Part shown: piece after piece, positions 1-10,194 of the stretch | How the letters are laid out: each line of letters starts with the position of its first letter | Position numbering within the stretch: position 1 is the stretch's first letter | NCBI GenBank assembly: GCA_947499255.1 | Contig: CANMNF010000003.1 | Span: 186,001-250,000, forward strand | Direction of reading: 5' to 3' | DNA from: an uncultured Sphingomonadaceae bacterium | GTDB lineage: Bacteria > Pseudomonadota > Alphaproteobacteria > Sphingomonadales > Sphingomonadaceae | DNA: 64,000 bases | The notes under the pieces: generated by a model | What the model was told of the DNA's origin: nothing | What the model saw: only the letters and a program-made list of their open reading frames with translations | Databases searched by the model: none | Program-made: the position numbers and the translations under genes

Positions 1-1
1 C

Positions 2-634
2 CCCTTATACAGGGCTTTCACGCAAATATGGTCTAGCGCCAATGTTGAAGTTGGCAGCAGTGACAGCGCGGCCGGAACGCATGAAACCGGCGCACAGGAA
101 CAATTGGGCCGGATCACTCCGGTCAATCGCCAAGCTTTGTTGCTGACCACGGTTGAAGACTTTTCCACCAGTGATGCAGCCGCGATTATCGGAATCAGCG
201 AAAGCGATGTTTCGGCAATGGTGCGCGAAGCGGTGGAAGAGATTGAACGTGAAAACACTACCAGCGTGCTGATCATTGAAGATGAGCCGTTAATATCGAT
301 GCAGCTGGAAGATCTTGTGCGTTCGCTTGGCCATGAAATTTGCGGCACAGCAGCAACCCGCACGCAAGCGCGCGAAGTTGTTGCTCAAGCAACGCCGGGT
401 TTGGTCCTTGCCGATATTCAATTGGCCGACGGATCATCTGGTCTCGATGCAGTCGATGATATTCTGGCAAATGATTCCATGCCGGTGATCTTCATTACCG
501 CATATCCTGAACGTTTGTTGACAGGTGATCGGCCAGAGCCGACATATCTGATTACCAAGCCGTTCAAGGAAGATACGGTCCGTGCTGCGATTTCGCAGGC
601 TTTGTTCTTCGGCTCCAGCCGCCCGCTGGATTAA
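2..634 (+). CDS. phyR: PhyR-type response regulator (sigma-like domain plus receiver domain), 5'-truncated by window edge
   Basis: Frame 2 is open from the window start (LYRAFTQIW...); C-terminal receiver VLIIEDEPLISMQLEDLVRSLGHEICG...LADIQLADGSSGLDAV...PVIFITAYPERLL...LITKPF. Confidence 0.85.
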   Translation, partial: PLYRAFTQIWSSANVEVGSSDSAAGTHETGAQEQLGRITPVNRQALLLTTVEDFSTSDAAAIIGISESDVSAMVREAVEEIERENTTSVLIIEDEPLISMQLEDLVRSLGHEICGTAATRTQAREVVAQATPGLVLADIQLADGSSGLDAVDDILANDSMPVIFITAYPERLLTGDRPEPTYLITKPFKEDTVRAAISQALFFGSSRPLD

Positions 635-2037
635 TTCTTGGATTTGGCGAATATCCGCCACGCAATCCCGGCAGCGAGCAAGCCGCCAAGGATGTTGGCA
701 ATCAGCTCAGCGCTATATATCGCATCTCCGCCCCAGCTTGGCCGCATAAACCAGGCAAACGGCAGCATCACAAGAAACACGCGGGCCAGCGAAAGTATCA
801 GCGCGCTTGTCGCTTTGTCGATGGCGTTGAGCACGCCATTGATCATGATCAAAACACCAAAGCCGGCAAAGCCCCAGACAGAAATGCGCAAATATCGGGA
901 CGTTGCCGCGATAACTTCGGGCTCATCACTGAACAGGCCAGCGAACCACTCGCACGCCATATACAATCCCAACGCCGCGGCAAAACCGTAAGCCAGGCAA
1001 AATACGCCAGCCTGCCATATAGCGCGATAGGCGCGGTCGTAATATTGCGCGCCCCAGTTCTGGCCCACAATCGCGCCAATTGATCCTGATAAAGCGAGCA
1101 GCGGCACAAGGACCACAGCCTGAATCCGCCCGCCCGCCCCATAGCCTGCAACCGCGGTTTGCCCTTCTGCTGCAAGCAACGCTGTCAGCACCGCAAGGGC
1201 GGCAGGACTTATCGAACTGGTGAAGGAGGCAGGGACTGCAACTTTGAGCAATGCACGAAGCCCGATGCCCCATCGTCTTCCGCGCAAAGCGGCTGGATTG
1301 AACGGGATATCGCCTTTTTTAAGGAAATAAAACGCCGCGATAACGCCAACGATCCATCCCGCTCCCGACGCATAAGCAGCCCCGGCCACTCCATATCCTG
1401 CAAAGCTGCCAATGCCGCCAATCAGGATCGGATCAAGCGCCCAATTGACCACGGAATACGCTATCAAAACTGCCGTGGAGCTTTTTGCCATACCTTGTGC
1501 GCGCAGGACGCCATTGATAGCCATCATTGCCAGCAGGATCGGAAATACGATTGAGAAAGGCAGGATGTATTCGTCAATAATGACAAGGATATCTGGCTCT
1601 GCCTGCATAAGCGCAAACAGCGGTTGGCGCACAGCATACAAAATACCGCCAAACAACAATCCGGCCGCTATGCCAGCCAGCATACCAAGGTTCGCGCGGC
1701 CAATTGCCCGCGCTTCGTCGCCTTCGCCAAGCGCCCGGCTGACCACCGATGCAACGCCGACCATAATGCCCACCCCAAGACTGGAAAGCGCAGTGATGAC
1801 AGGGAAGATAAAGCTGATAGCAGCAAGCTCATCACCGCCCAACTGGCCGATGAAATACGCATCGATCACACCCACTGACATAATCGCCAGCACGCCCACA
1901 ATGCCCGGCGCGGTCTGGCTGACCAGATGGCCCGGAATTGATCCGGTGATCAGTTTCGCACTGCCATTGCCAGAGGCCTTGGCAGTATCCCTCGATGCGT
2001 CCTTTTCTCCGGTGGTCTTTGAGGTACTGGTCATCAA
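631..2037 (-). CDS. MATE family efflux transporter
   Basis: 468-aa multi-TM protein with MATE-like repeats (GHLVSQTAPGIVGVLAIMSVGVIDAYFIGQLGGDELAAISF). Confidence 0.85.
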   Translation of the reverse strand: MMTSTSKTTGEKDASRDTAKASGNGSAKLITGSIPGHLVSQTAPGIVGVLAIMSVGVIDAYFIGQLGGDELAAISFIFPVITALSSLGVGIMVGVASVVSRALGEGDEARAIGRANLGMLAGIAAGLLFGGILYAVRQPLFALMQAEPDILVIIDEYILPFSIVFPILLAMMAINGVLRAQGMAKSSTAVLIAYSVVNWALDPILIGGIGSFAGYGVAGAAYASGAGWIVGVIAAFYFLKKGDIPFNPAALRGRRWGIGLRALLKVAVPASFTSSISPAALAVLTALLAAEGQTAVAGYGAGGRIQAVVLVPLLALSGSIGAIVGQNWGAQYYDRAYRAIWQAGVFCLAYGFAAALGLYMACEWFAGLFSDEPEVIAATSRYLRISVWGFAGFGVLIMINGVLNAIDKATSALILSLARVFLVMLPFAWFMRPSWGGDAIYSAELIANILGGLLAAGIAWRIFAKSKN

Positions 2038-2175
2038 GGCTCCGCGGTAACCGGCATTCGCGCACTAGCAAAGCACAGATATCCCCCCTTTTGACGCCTT
2101 TCACATCAGTCACAAGTGCAAAAGACCGCCCGGTGGTGGCGACAAAGGCTTTGCGCCCGTGCTAGGCATCGTTTC

Positions 2176-2733
2176 ATGCCACGCATGACCGTCAATGACC
2201 GTCCCGTTTTGTTTGACATGGATCCTGAAACGCCGCTGCTATGGGCGTTGCGTGATGCAGCCAATTTGACGGGTGCAAAATATGGTTGCGGTGTGGGTGA
2301 TTGCGGCGCGTGCATGGTGCTGGTCGATGGCGAAGCGTTGCGTTCGTGCCTTGTTACCATTGCAGAGGCGGAAGGGCGCTTTATCACCACCATTGAAGGG
2401 TTATCACCAGACCGCGCGCATCCTGTGCAACAAGCGATGGTGGCACAGCAGGCCATTCAGTGCGGCTTTTGTACACCCGGCATCACTATCGCTGCGGCAG
2501 CTTTGCTCCGCCGCAATGCCAATCCCAGCGAAGAAGAGATCAAAGCTGCGATAGGCAATCTTTGCCCATGCGGCACGTTTCCCCGCCTTATCGAAGCGAT
2601 CCAGCGTGCAGGCAGAGTTGTACGCCGGCTTGAAACGATCAGCGCCGCCCCGGCACCCGGAATTAATCCCGAAGATGCCGCAGCCGCTGTTCCGGCGCTG
2701 CGCGTTGATGGCGTAGCGCCGGAACAGCCTTAA
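2176..2733 (+). CDS. (2Fe-2S)-binding protein, IorA/CoxS-like small subunit of molybdopterin hydroxylase
   Basis: Cys patterns GAKYGCGVGDCGACMVLVDG and QCGFCTPG / GNLCPCGTFPR; internal ATG at 2176 preferred over GTG at 2116. Confidence 0.85.
   Translation: MPRMTVNDRPVLFDMDPETPLLWALRDAANLTGAKYGCGVGDCGACMVLVDGEALRSCLVTIAEAEGRFITTIEGLSPDRAHPVQQAMVAQQAIQCGFCTPGITIAAAALLRRNANPSEEEIKAAIGNLCPCGTFPRLIEAIQRAGRVVRRLETISAAPAPGINPEDAAAAVPALRVDGVAPEQP
2689..2725 (+). terminator. Strong hairpin inside 3' end of the 2Fe-2S gene (possible terminator/attenuation structure)
   Basis: GTTCCGGCGCTGCG - 9 nt - CGTAGCGCCGGAAC, 14-bp stem with one G.U; no clear U-tract. Confidence 0.3.
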
Positions 2734-2745
2734 CCGGCCTGGCGC

Positions 2746-4959
2746 TTAGAAGCGGGCCTGCATGGAAACCCGCGCATTGAGCGGACGGCCGACGGTCACC
2801 TGATGGGTCGAATGCGAGTTGGGAAAATACAGCTCATCGGTGATGTTTTCGATATTGACCTGCACGCGCAGATCATCGCTTACATCATAATAGGCGGCGG
2901 CATCAAAGCGGGTGTAGCTTGGCAGGAAGGCGCTGTTGCCATTGTTGACGAAGCTTTTGCCTTGATGGGTAACCCCAAAGCCAAGGCCCAGCTGATCGGT
3001 GACTTGCAGATCATTCCATAACGAGAACATATGTTCAGGCAGTTCCCGCGGACGAAGGCCGGTGGGACCAGTGCGGTTCACCTGCTCACCATCGAGGTAG
3101 CTATAGCCTGCTGTAATCGCCCACATATCGGTGATGTGTCCGGCCAGTTGCAGTTCAAACCCCTGAATTTGGGAATCGATCACATCCAGCGTTTCAGCGT
3201 TATTGTCCGATACTTGCGGAGAGCTTTGTTCAATTTCGAACACGGCCGCAGTAAAGCTCATATCGCGGGCGAAATCCCATTTCAGGCCCGCTTCCAGATT
3301 GGTGAACGTGTCGGGATCAAGTGCATTGTTATCGCCGTTGATATTGGCAAACTGCTCGCCCGAACGCGGCAGGAAGCTTTCCGAATAGCTCGCATAGACC
3401 GAGATATTGTCCTGCGGCTTGAAAATCAGGCCAAGGCGCGGGGAAATTTCCTCATCCTTGCGGGTGCGCGTGTCAGCGGCGGGCACATCGACCACTTCGA
3501 TATCAAAGCTGTCAAAACGCGCGCCGACAACCACGTTGAGCCAATCGGTCAGCGCAATCTCATCCTGTATATAGGCTGAGAAAACTTCGATTTCGACTTG
3601 GGTGAAATCGTTGAGGATGTTGGGGTTGGCGACATCGGCATTGGCAACACTTGTATCGCCAAAACGGTTGATGTTTGGCTCGCCGTCGGCCCGCACGCCA
3701 ACGCCGCCACGCAATTCGAGCTGGCGCTGTACGATAAAGTTCGTCTGGTCAGTGCGGATCGAGGAGCTTCCCGTCGCCATGATCTCTGCGGCGCGATCGG
3801 CGCCTTGCGCGGACCAAAACGGGTTTATACGATCCTGATCCGAAGATGTGGCGATATATTCAACGCCCGCGATGATCGTGTGATCAAGGCTGCCTTGCGA
3901 AAACTCGCCTACAAGATTGCCGGTAACAATGGCATTCTCGCGCACAGTCGTATCGACATAGCCATCCAGCGTTACGACACCCGGCGTATTCGCCTGATCA
4001 TATCCTGAGGCATAGAAGTTGGAATAAACCTTGTCATAATCGCCGTAAAAGGCGCTGATATTGGCCTTCACACTGTCTGAGAAGCTGTGCTGCAAGGCGC
4101 CGCGTATGGTGTGCGCTTCCAGATCGTTGAAATTGAGTTCCGGATCGCCGAACACGATGTCTTCAAAAGCAGCAACCGGGCTGCCATCCGATCCTGTGGG
4201 GATGCCGCGATCGATAAAACGTTCGTGATCGATAAACTCGTATGACAGATCAAGCACAGTGTCCGGGCTCAGCGCGAATTTGAAAGTTGGATTGATGCCG
4301 ATGCGTTCGCCGTCGTAAAAATCGCGGTGATTGTTCAGGCTTTCATACATCGCATTGATGCGCAAAGCTGAATTGTCGCTGGTCGCGATATTGGTGTCGA
4401 TCTGGAAGTCATACGCGCCGAACGTATCAACGCCTGCGCGCACGCCGGTAAAGGTTTCCCCGATGACGCCTTTCTTGGTGACACGATTTAAAACGCCGCC
4501 CGCACCGCCTCGGCCAAACAATAAAGCATTGGGGCCGCGCAGGATCTCCACCTGCTCCAGATTATAGAGTGCGCGGTAATATTGCACATCGTCGCGCGTG
4601 CCATCGATGAAGAAATCGGCAGTAGAACGGACGCCGCGAAATACGATGGAATCGCGGTGGCCTTCGCCTTGTGAATTGTTCACGCCGGGGGTGTAATCCA
4701 CGATCTGACCAATGGCAGTGAACCCGCGCCGGGACAGCTCATCCTGCGTTACAATGGTCAGGCTTTGGGGAACGTCCAAGATCGGTGTGGGCGATTTTAG
4801 CGCGTTGACTTCATTGGTATAAAGGACATCGCCGCGTACAACGATATCGCCTTCGCCAATATCGCTGCTCATTTGATCGTCTGCCATTGCAGGCGATGCG
4901 ATGGCCGCACCGACACTTGCCAGCAACACTACCCGAACCGATTTGTAAAATTCCAACAT
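2746..4959 (-). CDS. TonB-dependent siderophore receptor
   Basis: 737 aa, signal peptide, plug domain (DVPQSLTIVTQDELSRRGFTAIGQIVDYTPGV), C-terminal beta-barrel ending ...NARVSMQARF. Confidence 0.9.
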   Translation of the reverse strand: MLEFYKSVRVVLLASVGAAIASPAMADDQMSSDIGEGDIVVRGDVLYTNEVNALKSPTPILDVPQSLTIVTQDELSRRGFTAIGQIVDYTPGVNNSQGEGHRDSIVFRGVRSTADFFIDGTRDDVQYYRALYNLEQVEILRGPNALLFGRGGAGGVLNRVTKKGVIGETFTGVRAGVDTFGAYDFQIDTNIATSDNSALRINAMYESLNNHRDFYDGERIGINPTFKFALSPDTVLDLSYEFIDHERFIDRGIPTGSDGSPVAAFEDIVFGDPELNFNDLEAHTIRGALQHSFSDSVKANISAFYGDYDKVYSNFYASGYDQANTPGVVTLDGYVDTTVRENAIVTGNLVGEFSQGSLDHTIIAGVEYIATSSDQDRINPFWSAQGADRAAEIMATGSSSIRTDQTNFIVQRQLELRGGVGVRADGEPNINRFGDTSVANADVANPNILNDFTQVEIEVFSAYIQDEIALTDWLNVVVGARFDSFDIEVVDVPAADTRTRKDEEISPRLGLIFKPQDNISVYASYSESFLPRSGEQFANINGDNNALDPDTFTNLEAGLKWDFARDMSFTAAVFEIEQSSPQVSDNNAETLDVIDSQIQGFELQLAGHITDMWAITAGYSYLDGEQVNRTGPTGLRPRELPEHMFSLWNDLQVTDQLGLGFGVTHQGKSFVNNGNSAFLPSYTRFDAAAYYDVSDDLRVQVNIENITDELYFPNSHSTHQVTVGRPLNARVSMQARF

Positions 4960-5021
4960 TAAACCCCCTAAGGAACGAGCATCCCGACTCGTTATTGCAA
5001 GTGATTTGCAAGAGCGCCTCT

Positions 5022-5040
5022 ATTGCGAATGATTATCAAT
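5022..5040 (-). promoter_or_regulatory. Fur-box-like site upstream of the TonB receptor
   Basis: attgcgaatgattatcaat; reverse complement attgataatcattcgcaat resembles GATAATGATAATCATTATC. Confidence 0.55.
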
Positions 5041-5117
5041 GGCAACAGAAAATGTGGCCTTGGCGCATATTTATCTACGCGCTAGGGCGCGCCGCAGATC
5101 AATTGGAGAGATCAAAA

Positions 5118-5462
5118 ATGAAAGCGACCATTTGGCACAATCCCAAGTGCGGCACTTCGCGCAACACGCTCGCCATCCTGCAAGAGCGTGACGGCGTGGA
5201 AGTTGAAGTGATCGAATATCTCAAAACACCGCCCTCCCGCGCCAAGCTCGCGCAGCTTTATACCGAGGCTGGAATGGCGCCGCAAAAGGGGCTGCGGATG
5301 CGCGGAACCGATGCCACAGAGCGCGGCCTGCCTGATGCCGATACAGACACCGTGCTTGATGCGATGGTGGCGGAACCGATCCTAATTGAACGGCCTTTGG
5401 TCGAAACAGACAAAGGCGTTCGCCTTTGTCGGCCTAAAGAGACGGTTGAAGAAATACTGTAA
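5118..5462 (+). CDS. arsC: ArsC-family arsenate reductase (glutaredoxin-dependent)
   Basis: MKATIWHNPKCGTSRNTLAIL...LIERPLVETDKGVRLCRPKETVEEIL. Confidence 0.88.
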   Translation: MKATIWHNPKCGTSRNTLAILQERDGVEVEVIEYLKTPPSRAKLAQLYTEAGMAPQKGLRMRGTDATERGLPDADTDTVLDAMVAEPILIERPLVETDKGVRLCRPKETVEEIL

Positions 5463-5590
5463 TTCCGCAGGGAGGATTTGCGCAGTACTGCGCGGCGGTG
5501 CTTGCATTGCCTCGTTATGTTTGCAAAACCAAAGGCATGGTTGCTTCGGAGCGTATGGGCGTTCGGGTGAAGTCGCTAGGGAGATAGTTT

Positions 5591-6217
5591 GTGTCGCAAG
5601 GCGAATTGGCCCGGCCCCGCAAGTGGGACCGTATTAAGCAGCGAGTGAAGGCTAAACTCGGACCGGCAGGCGTCTTTTTCCGCGGCTTTCTTGAAGAGCC
5701 GCGCATGGTTGGCTCTATCATCCCCTCATCACGGTTTTGCATCAATGCCATGCTGGAGCCGGTGGATTGGTCCAATTGCAAATTGTTTGTTGAATATGGC
5801 CCTGGTGTCGGCACCTTTTGCCGCCCGGTGTTGGAACGTCTTGCACCCGATGCCGCTTTGATCGTTATCGATACCAACCCGCTTTATATCGATTATCTGC
5901 AACGCACGATCCCGGACAGCCGCTTTACCGCAGTGCTTGGCTCTGCTGCCGATGTCGAGGAGATTGTAAAAGCGCATGGCCACGAACAGGTCGATTATGT
6001 GCTGTCCGGCTTGCCATTTTCAACACTGCCCGATGGTGTGGGGCAGGCGATTGCTGAGGCGACATCGCGCGTTGTGGCCAAAGGCGGTGCATTTATGACC
6101 TATCAATTCAGCGCGACCGCACGCGATTTAACCGCGCGCCATTTTCCGCATGTGGAAACAGGTTTCGCCTTGGCCAACATCCCCCCGTGCCTTTTGGCAT
6201 GGGGTTGGCAGCGTTAA
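5591..6217 (+). CDS. SAM-dependent methyltransferase, PmtA-like phospholipid N-methyltransferase
   Basis: FVEYGPGVGTF SAM motif; GSIIPSSRFCINAML and LSGLPFSTLP typical of PmtA-like proteins. Confidence 0.7.
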   Translation: MSQGELARPRKWDRIKQRVKAKLGPAGVFFRGFLEEPRMVGSIIPSSRFCINAMLEPVDWSNCKLFVEYGPGVGTFCRPVLERLAPDAALIVIDTNPLYIDYLQRTIPDSRFTAVLGSAADVEEIVKAHGHEQVDYVLSGLPFSTLPDGVGQAIAEATSRVVAKGGAFMTYQFSATARDLTARHFPHVETGFALANIPPCLLAWGWQR

Positions 6218-6223
6218 ACGGGC

Positions 6224-7045
6224 TTAATCGAAAACTTCAGCCGCGCCGCCCGTATCCCCGCTAAGCTGGTAATAGATCGCTGCCAAAACGGTGAGCGAAA
6301 CGGTTGTCGTGAACATCGAAATCAACCCGTTGCCAAGCGCTATCACGATACCGCCCACACTATCGCCAAGCGCTGCGAAAAGGCTGAACAGCAAGCCAGC
6401 GATAAGCGTGATGACAATCAGCACGATCATCAAAAGCAAGAAGAACGCCAGAATCCGAAACGAATTGCCTTTGGTAAGCTGCCAGGAACGCTTGATTGCA
6501 GCGAGAGGATTGCGTTCCCGCTCAATCGCGATGACAGGCGTCAACAGGCTCACTTTGATCGAGACATAGAGGAACGCGATCAAAAGCGGCAGAGCTAGTA
6601 ATGCTCCAACTGCGGGGCTGATTAAAAAGCCGATGGCGAACACGGCTGCAAAGATCCCGTACACGCCGATTTGCGCTGCGAAATAAGGCAGCAAGCCTGC
6701 CGCTCCAGCCTGCAAAGCTTCGCCAACGGTTGGACGGGCGCGGTCCGTCAACAAAGTCAGCAGGCCCAAAACTCCGATAGTTTGCACCACACCCAACAGC
6801 AGATAAGTCCACCAATAGCTGGAAAAATGTGCGCTCAATTGTTCAGCTGCCTGCGCGTAGACCATCTCGATATCATCGGGGTTGGCGCTGCTGCTTGGTT
6901 CGGCGACTTCCGGGATCACCATAGTAAAAATCGCATTGGGCAGGAAAAAGAACACGCCCGCCACCACCAAAATGACGTCCTTATTGGCGGACATTAGCGC
7001 CACTGCGCTGTTCCAAGCCGCGCCCAAATCCAGCTTATTTCCCAT
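6224..7045 (-). CDS. Multi-TM integral membrane protein (glycerophosphoryl diester phosphodiesterase membrane-domain-like)
   Basis: Start at [14 protein letters not shown]; several TM segments; [22 protein letters not shown]. Confidence 0.6.
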   Translation of the reverse strand: MGNKLDLGAAWNSAVALMSANKDVILVVAGVFFFLPNAIFTMVIPEVAEPSSSANPDDIEMVYAQAAEQLSAHFSSYWWTYLLLGVVQTIGVLGLLTLLTDRARPTVGEALQAGAAGLLPYFAAQIGVYGIFAAVFAIGFLISPAVGALLALPLLIAFLYVSIKVSLLTPVIAIERERNPLAAIKRSWQLTKGNSFRILAFFLLLMIVLIVITLIAGLLFSLFAALGDSVGGIVIALGNGLISMFTTTVSLTVLAAIYYQLSGDTGGAAEVFD

Positions 7046-7115
7046 TTTGCGTATACCTTCTCTCGCTTTCCCCCTTGATAACCGGGGCAGGCCACGCCAC
7101 GCAATGCCCAGAACC

Positions 7116-7790
7116 ATGTCGACCACCGATTTCCGAGCTGATCCCACTATCGAATGGCGTACCTCATCTGCGCAGGTGCCTTATCGAGAAGCGCTGGCTG
7201 CGCAAGAAGCGCGCAATAGCGAGATCCAGCAAAGCACCGCGCGCGAACTGATCTGGCAGTTGGAGCACCCGCCCGTTTATACCGCCGGAACCAGCGCAAA
7301 GGCGGATGATCTGGTCGATCCGCGTTTTGATGTGGTGGAAACGGGGCGAGGGGGCAAATACACCTATCACGGCCCTGGACAGCGGGTGACTTATGCGCTG
7401 CTCGATCTGCGCAATCGCGGGCGCGATGTACGCCGGTTTGTGCATGGGCTGGAAAGCTGGGTGATTGCCACGCTTGGCGATTTTGGGATTGAGGCGTGGG
7501 CGGTTTGTGACCGTGTAGGCATCTGGACCAAAGGTGCTGACGGGCGCGAGGCGAAGATCGGGGCCATCGGTGTGCGTGTGCGGCGCTGGGTCACTATGCA
7601 TGGCCTTGCCGTCAATCTTGATCCTGATTTGAAGCATTTCTCCGGCATCGTGCCTTGTGGCATTGCCGAATTTGGCGTCACCAGTCTGGCACAGCTTGGC
7701 GTGACCCTTGCGCCTGAGGAGTGGGATGCGGCATTACAGAAAAACGGCCATGATTTTCTTGGCGCTTTAACGCAGCAGGCAGAGCAATGA
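7116..7790 (+). CDS. lipB: Octanoyltransferase LipB
   Basis: [32 protein letters not shown]...[22 protein letters not shown]...GIVPCGI. Confidence 0.95.
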   Translation: MSTTDFRADPTIEWRTSSAQVPYREALAAQEARNSEIQQSTARELIWQLEHPPVYTAGTSAKADDLVDPRFDVVETGRGGKYTYHGPGQRVTYALLDLRNRGRDVRRFVHGLESWVIATLGDFGIEAWAVCDRVGIWTKGADGREAKIGAIGVRVRRWVTMHGLAVNLDPDLKHFSGIVPCGIAEFGVTSLAQLGVTLAPEEWDAALQKNGHDFLGALTQQAEQ

Positions 7791-8137
7791 TGATCGCAAG
7801 GCAATTTGGGCGCAGAACGGCTTTGGCGCTAAGCGCTGCGCTTTTTGTGTCGGCATGTGGTGAGGATGATGTCGTGGTGGAGCCGGAGACCGGCGATGAA
7901 CGCCTTGCATCAGGAGAAGTGCTGGACAGCACGATTACCGATGCGATGATCCCGCTGGATCAATTGCAATCGCAGGCACCGCCTTTGCGTGTTGCACCCA
8001 ATGGAAATGGCGCAATTGCAAGCGATGATAGCGATGGCGATGAAGGAGCTGGTGAGGCACCTTCGATTGAAGCCGAACCGGTCATTGAGCCTGCGCCGCC
8101 CGCTGATCCGGTATCAATTGCACCAGCGCCTGAGTAA
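7787..8137 (+). CDS. Small lipoprotein-like hypothetical protein with acidic/Pro-rich tail
   Basis: [28 protein letters not shown] lipobox; 4-bp overlap with lipB. Confidence 0.6.
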   Translation: MMIARQFGRRTALALSAALFVSACGEDDVVVEPETGDERLASGEVLDSTITDAMIPLDQLQSQAPPLRVAPNGNGAIASDDSDGDEGAGEAPSIEAEPVIEPAPPADPVSIAPAPE

Positions 8138-9007
8138 TTAAAGAGCCTGCTCGATCACCGCGCGCGCTGCGGAAAGGTGCGGTTGGTCCAACATCATGCC
8201 ATCAAGCTGGATGGCCTGTGCGCCGGGATGATCCTCAAACGCGCTTACAATCGCATGAGCATAGGCCAGTTCCTGGTGGCCAGGCGTGAAAGCGGCATTG
8301 ATGATGGGCACTTGATCGGGATGGGTTGCCATCATGCCGGTCCATCCATCGGCATAAGCGGCGCGGGCATATTTTTTGAGGCCATCACTATCGCGCGGAT
8401 TGCCAAACGGTGCGTCAATCGCGGCAACGCCGCGTGCCTTTGCAGTAAGCAGCGTTTGTGCACGGATCATGCGGAACAAATCTGTCCAATGGCCACCGGT
8501 ATCGCGTTTACAGGTGGCGCCAATGGCGGCGAACAGATTATCCGCGCTCCAAGTCAGAGCGGTCAGGCGCGGCATGGTTGCATCGCGGCTGGAATAGGCG
8601 GCAATAGCGGCGGCAGCTTGCGGCGTATCGCTTACAATCGGAAGGATTTGCGTGGAATTGGAGGCAATACCGCTGCGCTGTTCATGCTCGTAAATTTCGG
8701 CTGCAACTGTGCGTAATTGATCTGGGTTCGCCACTTTGGGGACGATTATGCCGTGGGGTTTACAGGCGATCATGGCGGCCAGATCATCACGCCAGTGCGG
8801 CGTTCCCACCGGATTGATGCGTATCCAGGCCTGCGCTTCATTGGCCAAAAGCCATTCGCGAGCGGTTTGACGCGCGCCCGCTTTGTTCTGCGGCGTTATC
8901 GCGTTTTCCAGATCGATAACAAGGATATCGGCCCCGCTGGCTTGCGCGCTGGAAAGCGTGCTGGCACTATCGCCGGGAATGGATAGCCAGCTGCGCATTT
9001 TGGTCAT
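8138..9007 (-). CDS. HpcH/HpaI aldolase/citrate lyase family protein (CoA ester lyase)
   Basis: RSWLSIPGDSASTLSSAQASGADILVIDLENAITPQNK...GIIVPKV...IDAPFGNPRD. Confidence 0.85.
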   Translation of the reverse strand: MTKMRSWLSIPGDSASTLSSAQASGADILVIDLENAITPQNKAGARQTAREWLLANEAQAWIRINPVGTPHWRDDLAAMIACKPHGIIVPKVANPDQLRTVAAEIYEHEQRSGIASNSTQILPIVSDTPQAAAAIAAYSSRDATMPRLTALTWSADNLFAAIGATCKRDTGGHWTDLFRMIRAQTLLTAKARGVAAIDAPFGNPRDSDGLKKYARAAYADGWTGMMATHPDQVPIINAAFTPGHQELAYAHAIVSAFEDHPGAQAIQLDGMMLDQPHLSAARAVIEQAL

Positions 9008-9131
9008 AACAATGCCCTCTTTGTGAGAGCATCATGTAGCGCAGCGATGCTTAAAGGATGGGGGAAGGAAGCTCCCGCAATTTCCCTTAATCAACCCCGA
9101 CGATCAAACAGGGCCGATCAAACCGGGCCGA

Positions 9132-10127
9132 TCAATCTCCGTCAATTGCTCCCAAATCGCCTTTGCCGACCGTTCCGCCGGCCATTTCCAGCATCTTGTC
9201 GAGGCTCTTTTGTGCATCAGCTCTCAGGCTCTCTTCAATCTCGATGCGCGGTTCCATGTCGCGCAGACACAGATACAGCTTCTCCAGATTGTTGAGCGCC
9301 ATATACGGGCAGATATTGCAATTGCAGTTCCCGTCCGCACCCGGCGCGCCGATAAAGGTCTTTTCCGGCAGCGCCTTTTCCATCTGGTGCATAATATGCG
9401 GCTCGGTCGCCACGATCAGCGTGTCGCCGGGGAAATTCTTCGCATAGGTCAGGATCGCGCTGGTTGAGCCGACCATATCGGCATGGTCGATAATGTGCGG
9501 CGGGCATTCAGGATGCGCGGCAACGGGCGCTTCTGGATGCTCGGCTTTGAGCTTGAGCAGCTCGGTCTCACTAAACGCTTCGTGCACAATGCACACGCCC
9601 GGCCATAACAGCATATCGCGATCAAACTTGCGATTGAGATAGCCGCCAAGGTGGCGATCAGGGCCGAAGATGATCTTCTGATCTTTCGGGATTTGTTGCA
9701 GGATCGTCTCCGCGCTGGAGCTGGTGACGATCACATCGGACAGCGCCTTCACTTCGGTCGAGCAATTGATGTAAGTCAGCGCGATGTGATCGGGATGACG
9801 TTCGCGAAAAGCCTTGAATTTCTCTGGCGGGCAGCTGTCTTCCAAGGAGCATCCGGCATCCATATCGGGCAGCACAACGATTTTTTCAGGCGAGAGGATT
9901 TTCGCCGTTTCTGCCATAAATTTCACACCGCAAAAGGCGATGACGTCAGCATCAGTATCCGCTGCCTTGCGCGATAGCTCCAGCGAGTCACCCACAAAAT
10001 CGGCCAAATCTTGCAATTCCGGCTTCTGGTAATAATGCGCAAGAATCACGGCATTGCGCTCTTTACGCAGGCGATCAATCTCTTCGCGCAGGTCAATACC
10101 GGCGGGGATGGCAGTTTGGTTAGTCAT
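9132..10127 (-). CDS. nadA: Quinolinate synthase NadA
   Basis: AVILAHYYQKPELQDLADFVGDSLELSRKA...ALTYINCSTEVKALSDVIVTSSSA...CNCNICPYMALN. Confidence 0.97.
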   Translation of the reverse strand: MTNQTAIPAGIDLREEIDRLRKERNAVILAHYYQKPELQDLADFVGDSLELSRKAADTDADVIAFCGVKFMAETAKILSPEKIVVLPDMDAGCSLEDSCPPEKFKAFRERHPDHIALTYINCSTEVKALSDVIVTSSSAETILQQIPKDQKIIFGPDRHLGGYLNRKFDRDMLLWPGVCIVHEAFSETELLKLKAEHPEAPVAAHPECPPHIIDHADMVGSTSAILTYAKNFPGDTLIVATEPHIMHQMEKALPEKTFIGAPGADGNCNCNICPYMALNNLEKLYLCLRDMEPRIEIEESLRADAQKSLDKMLEMAGGTVGKGDLGAIDGD

Positions 10128-10194
10128 AGAAATTCCCGTGGTGAAACAGTCTTGCCCGTTTCATATAGGCGATGGGCCGCGATTGGCGAGGGGG

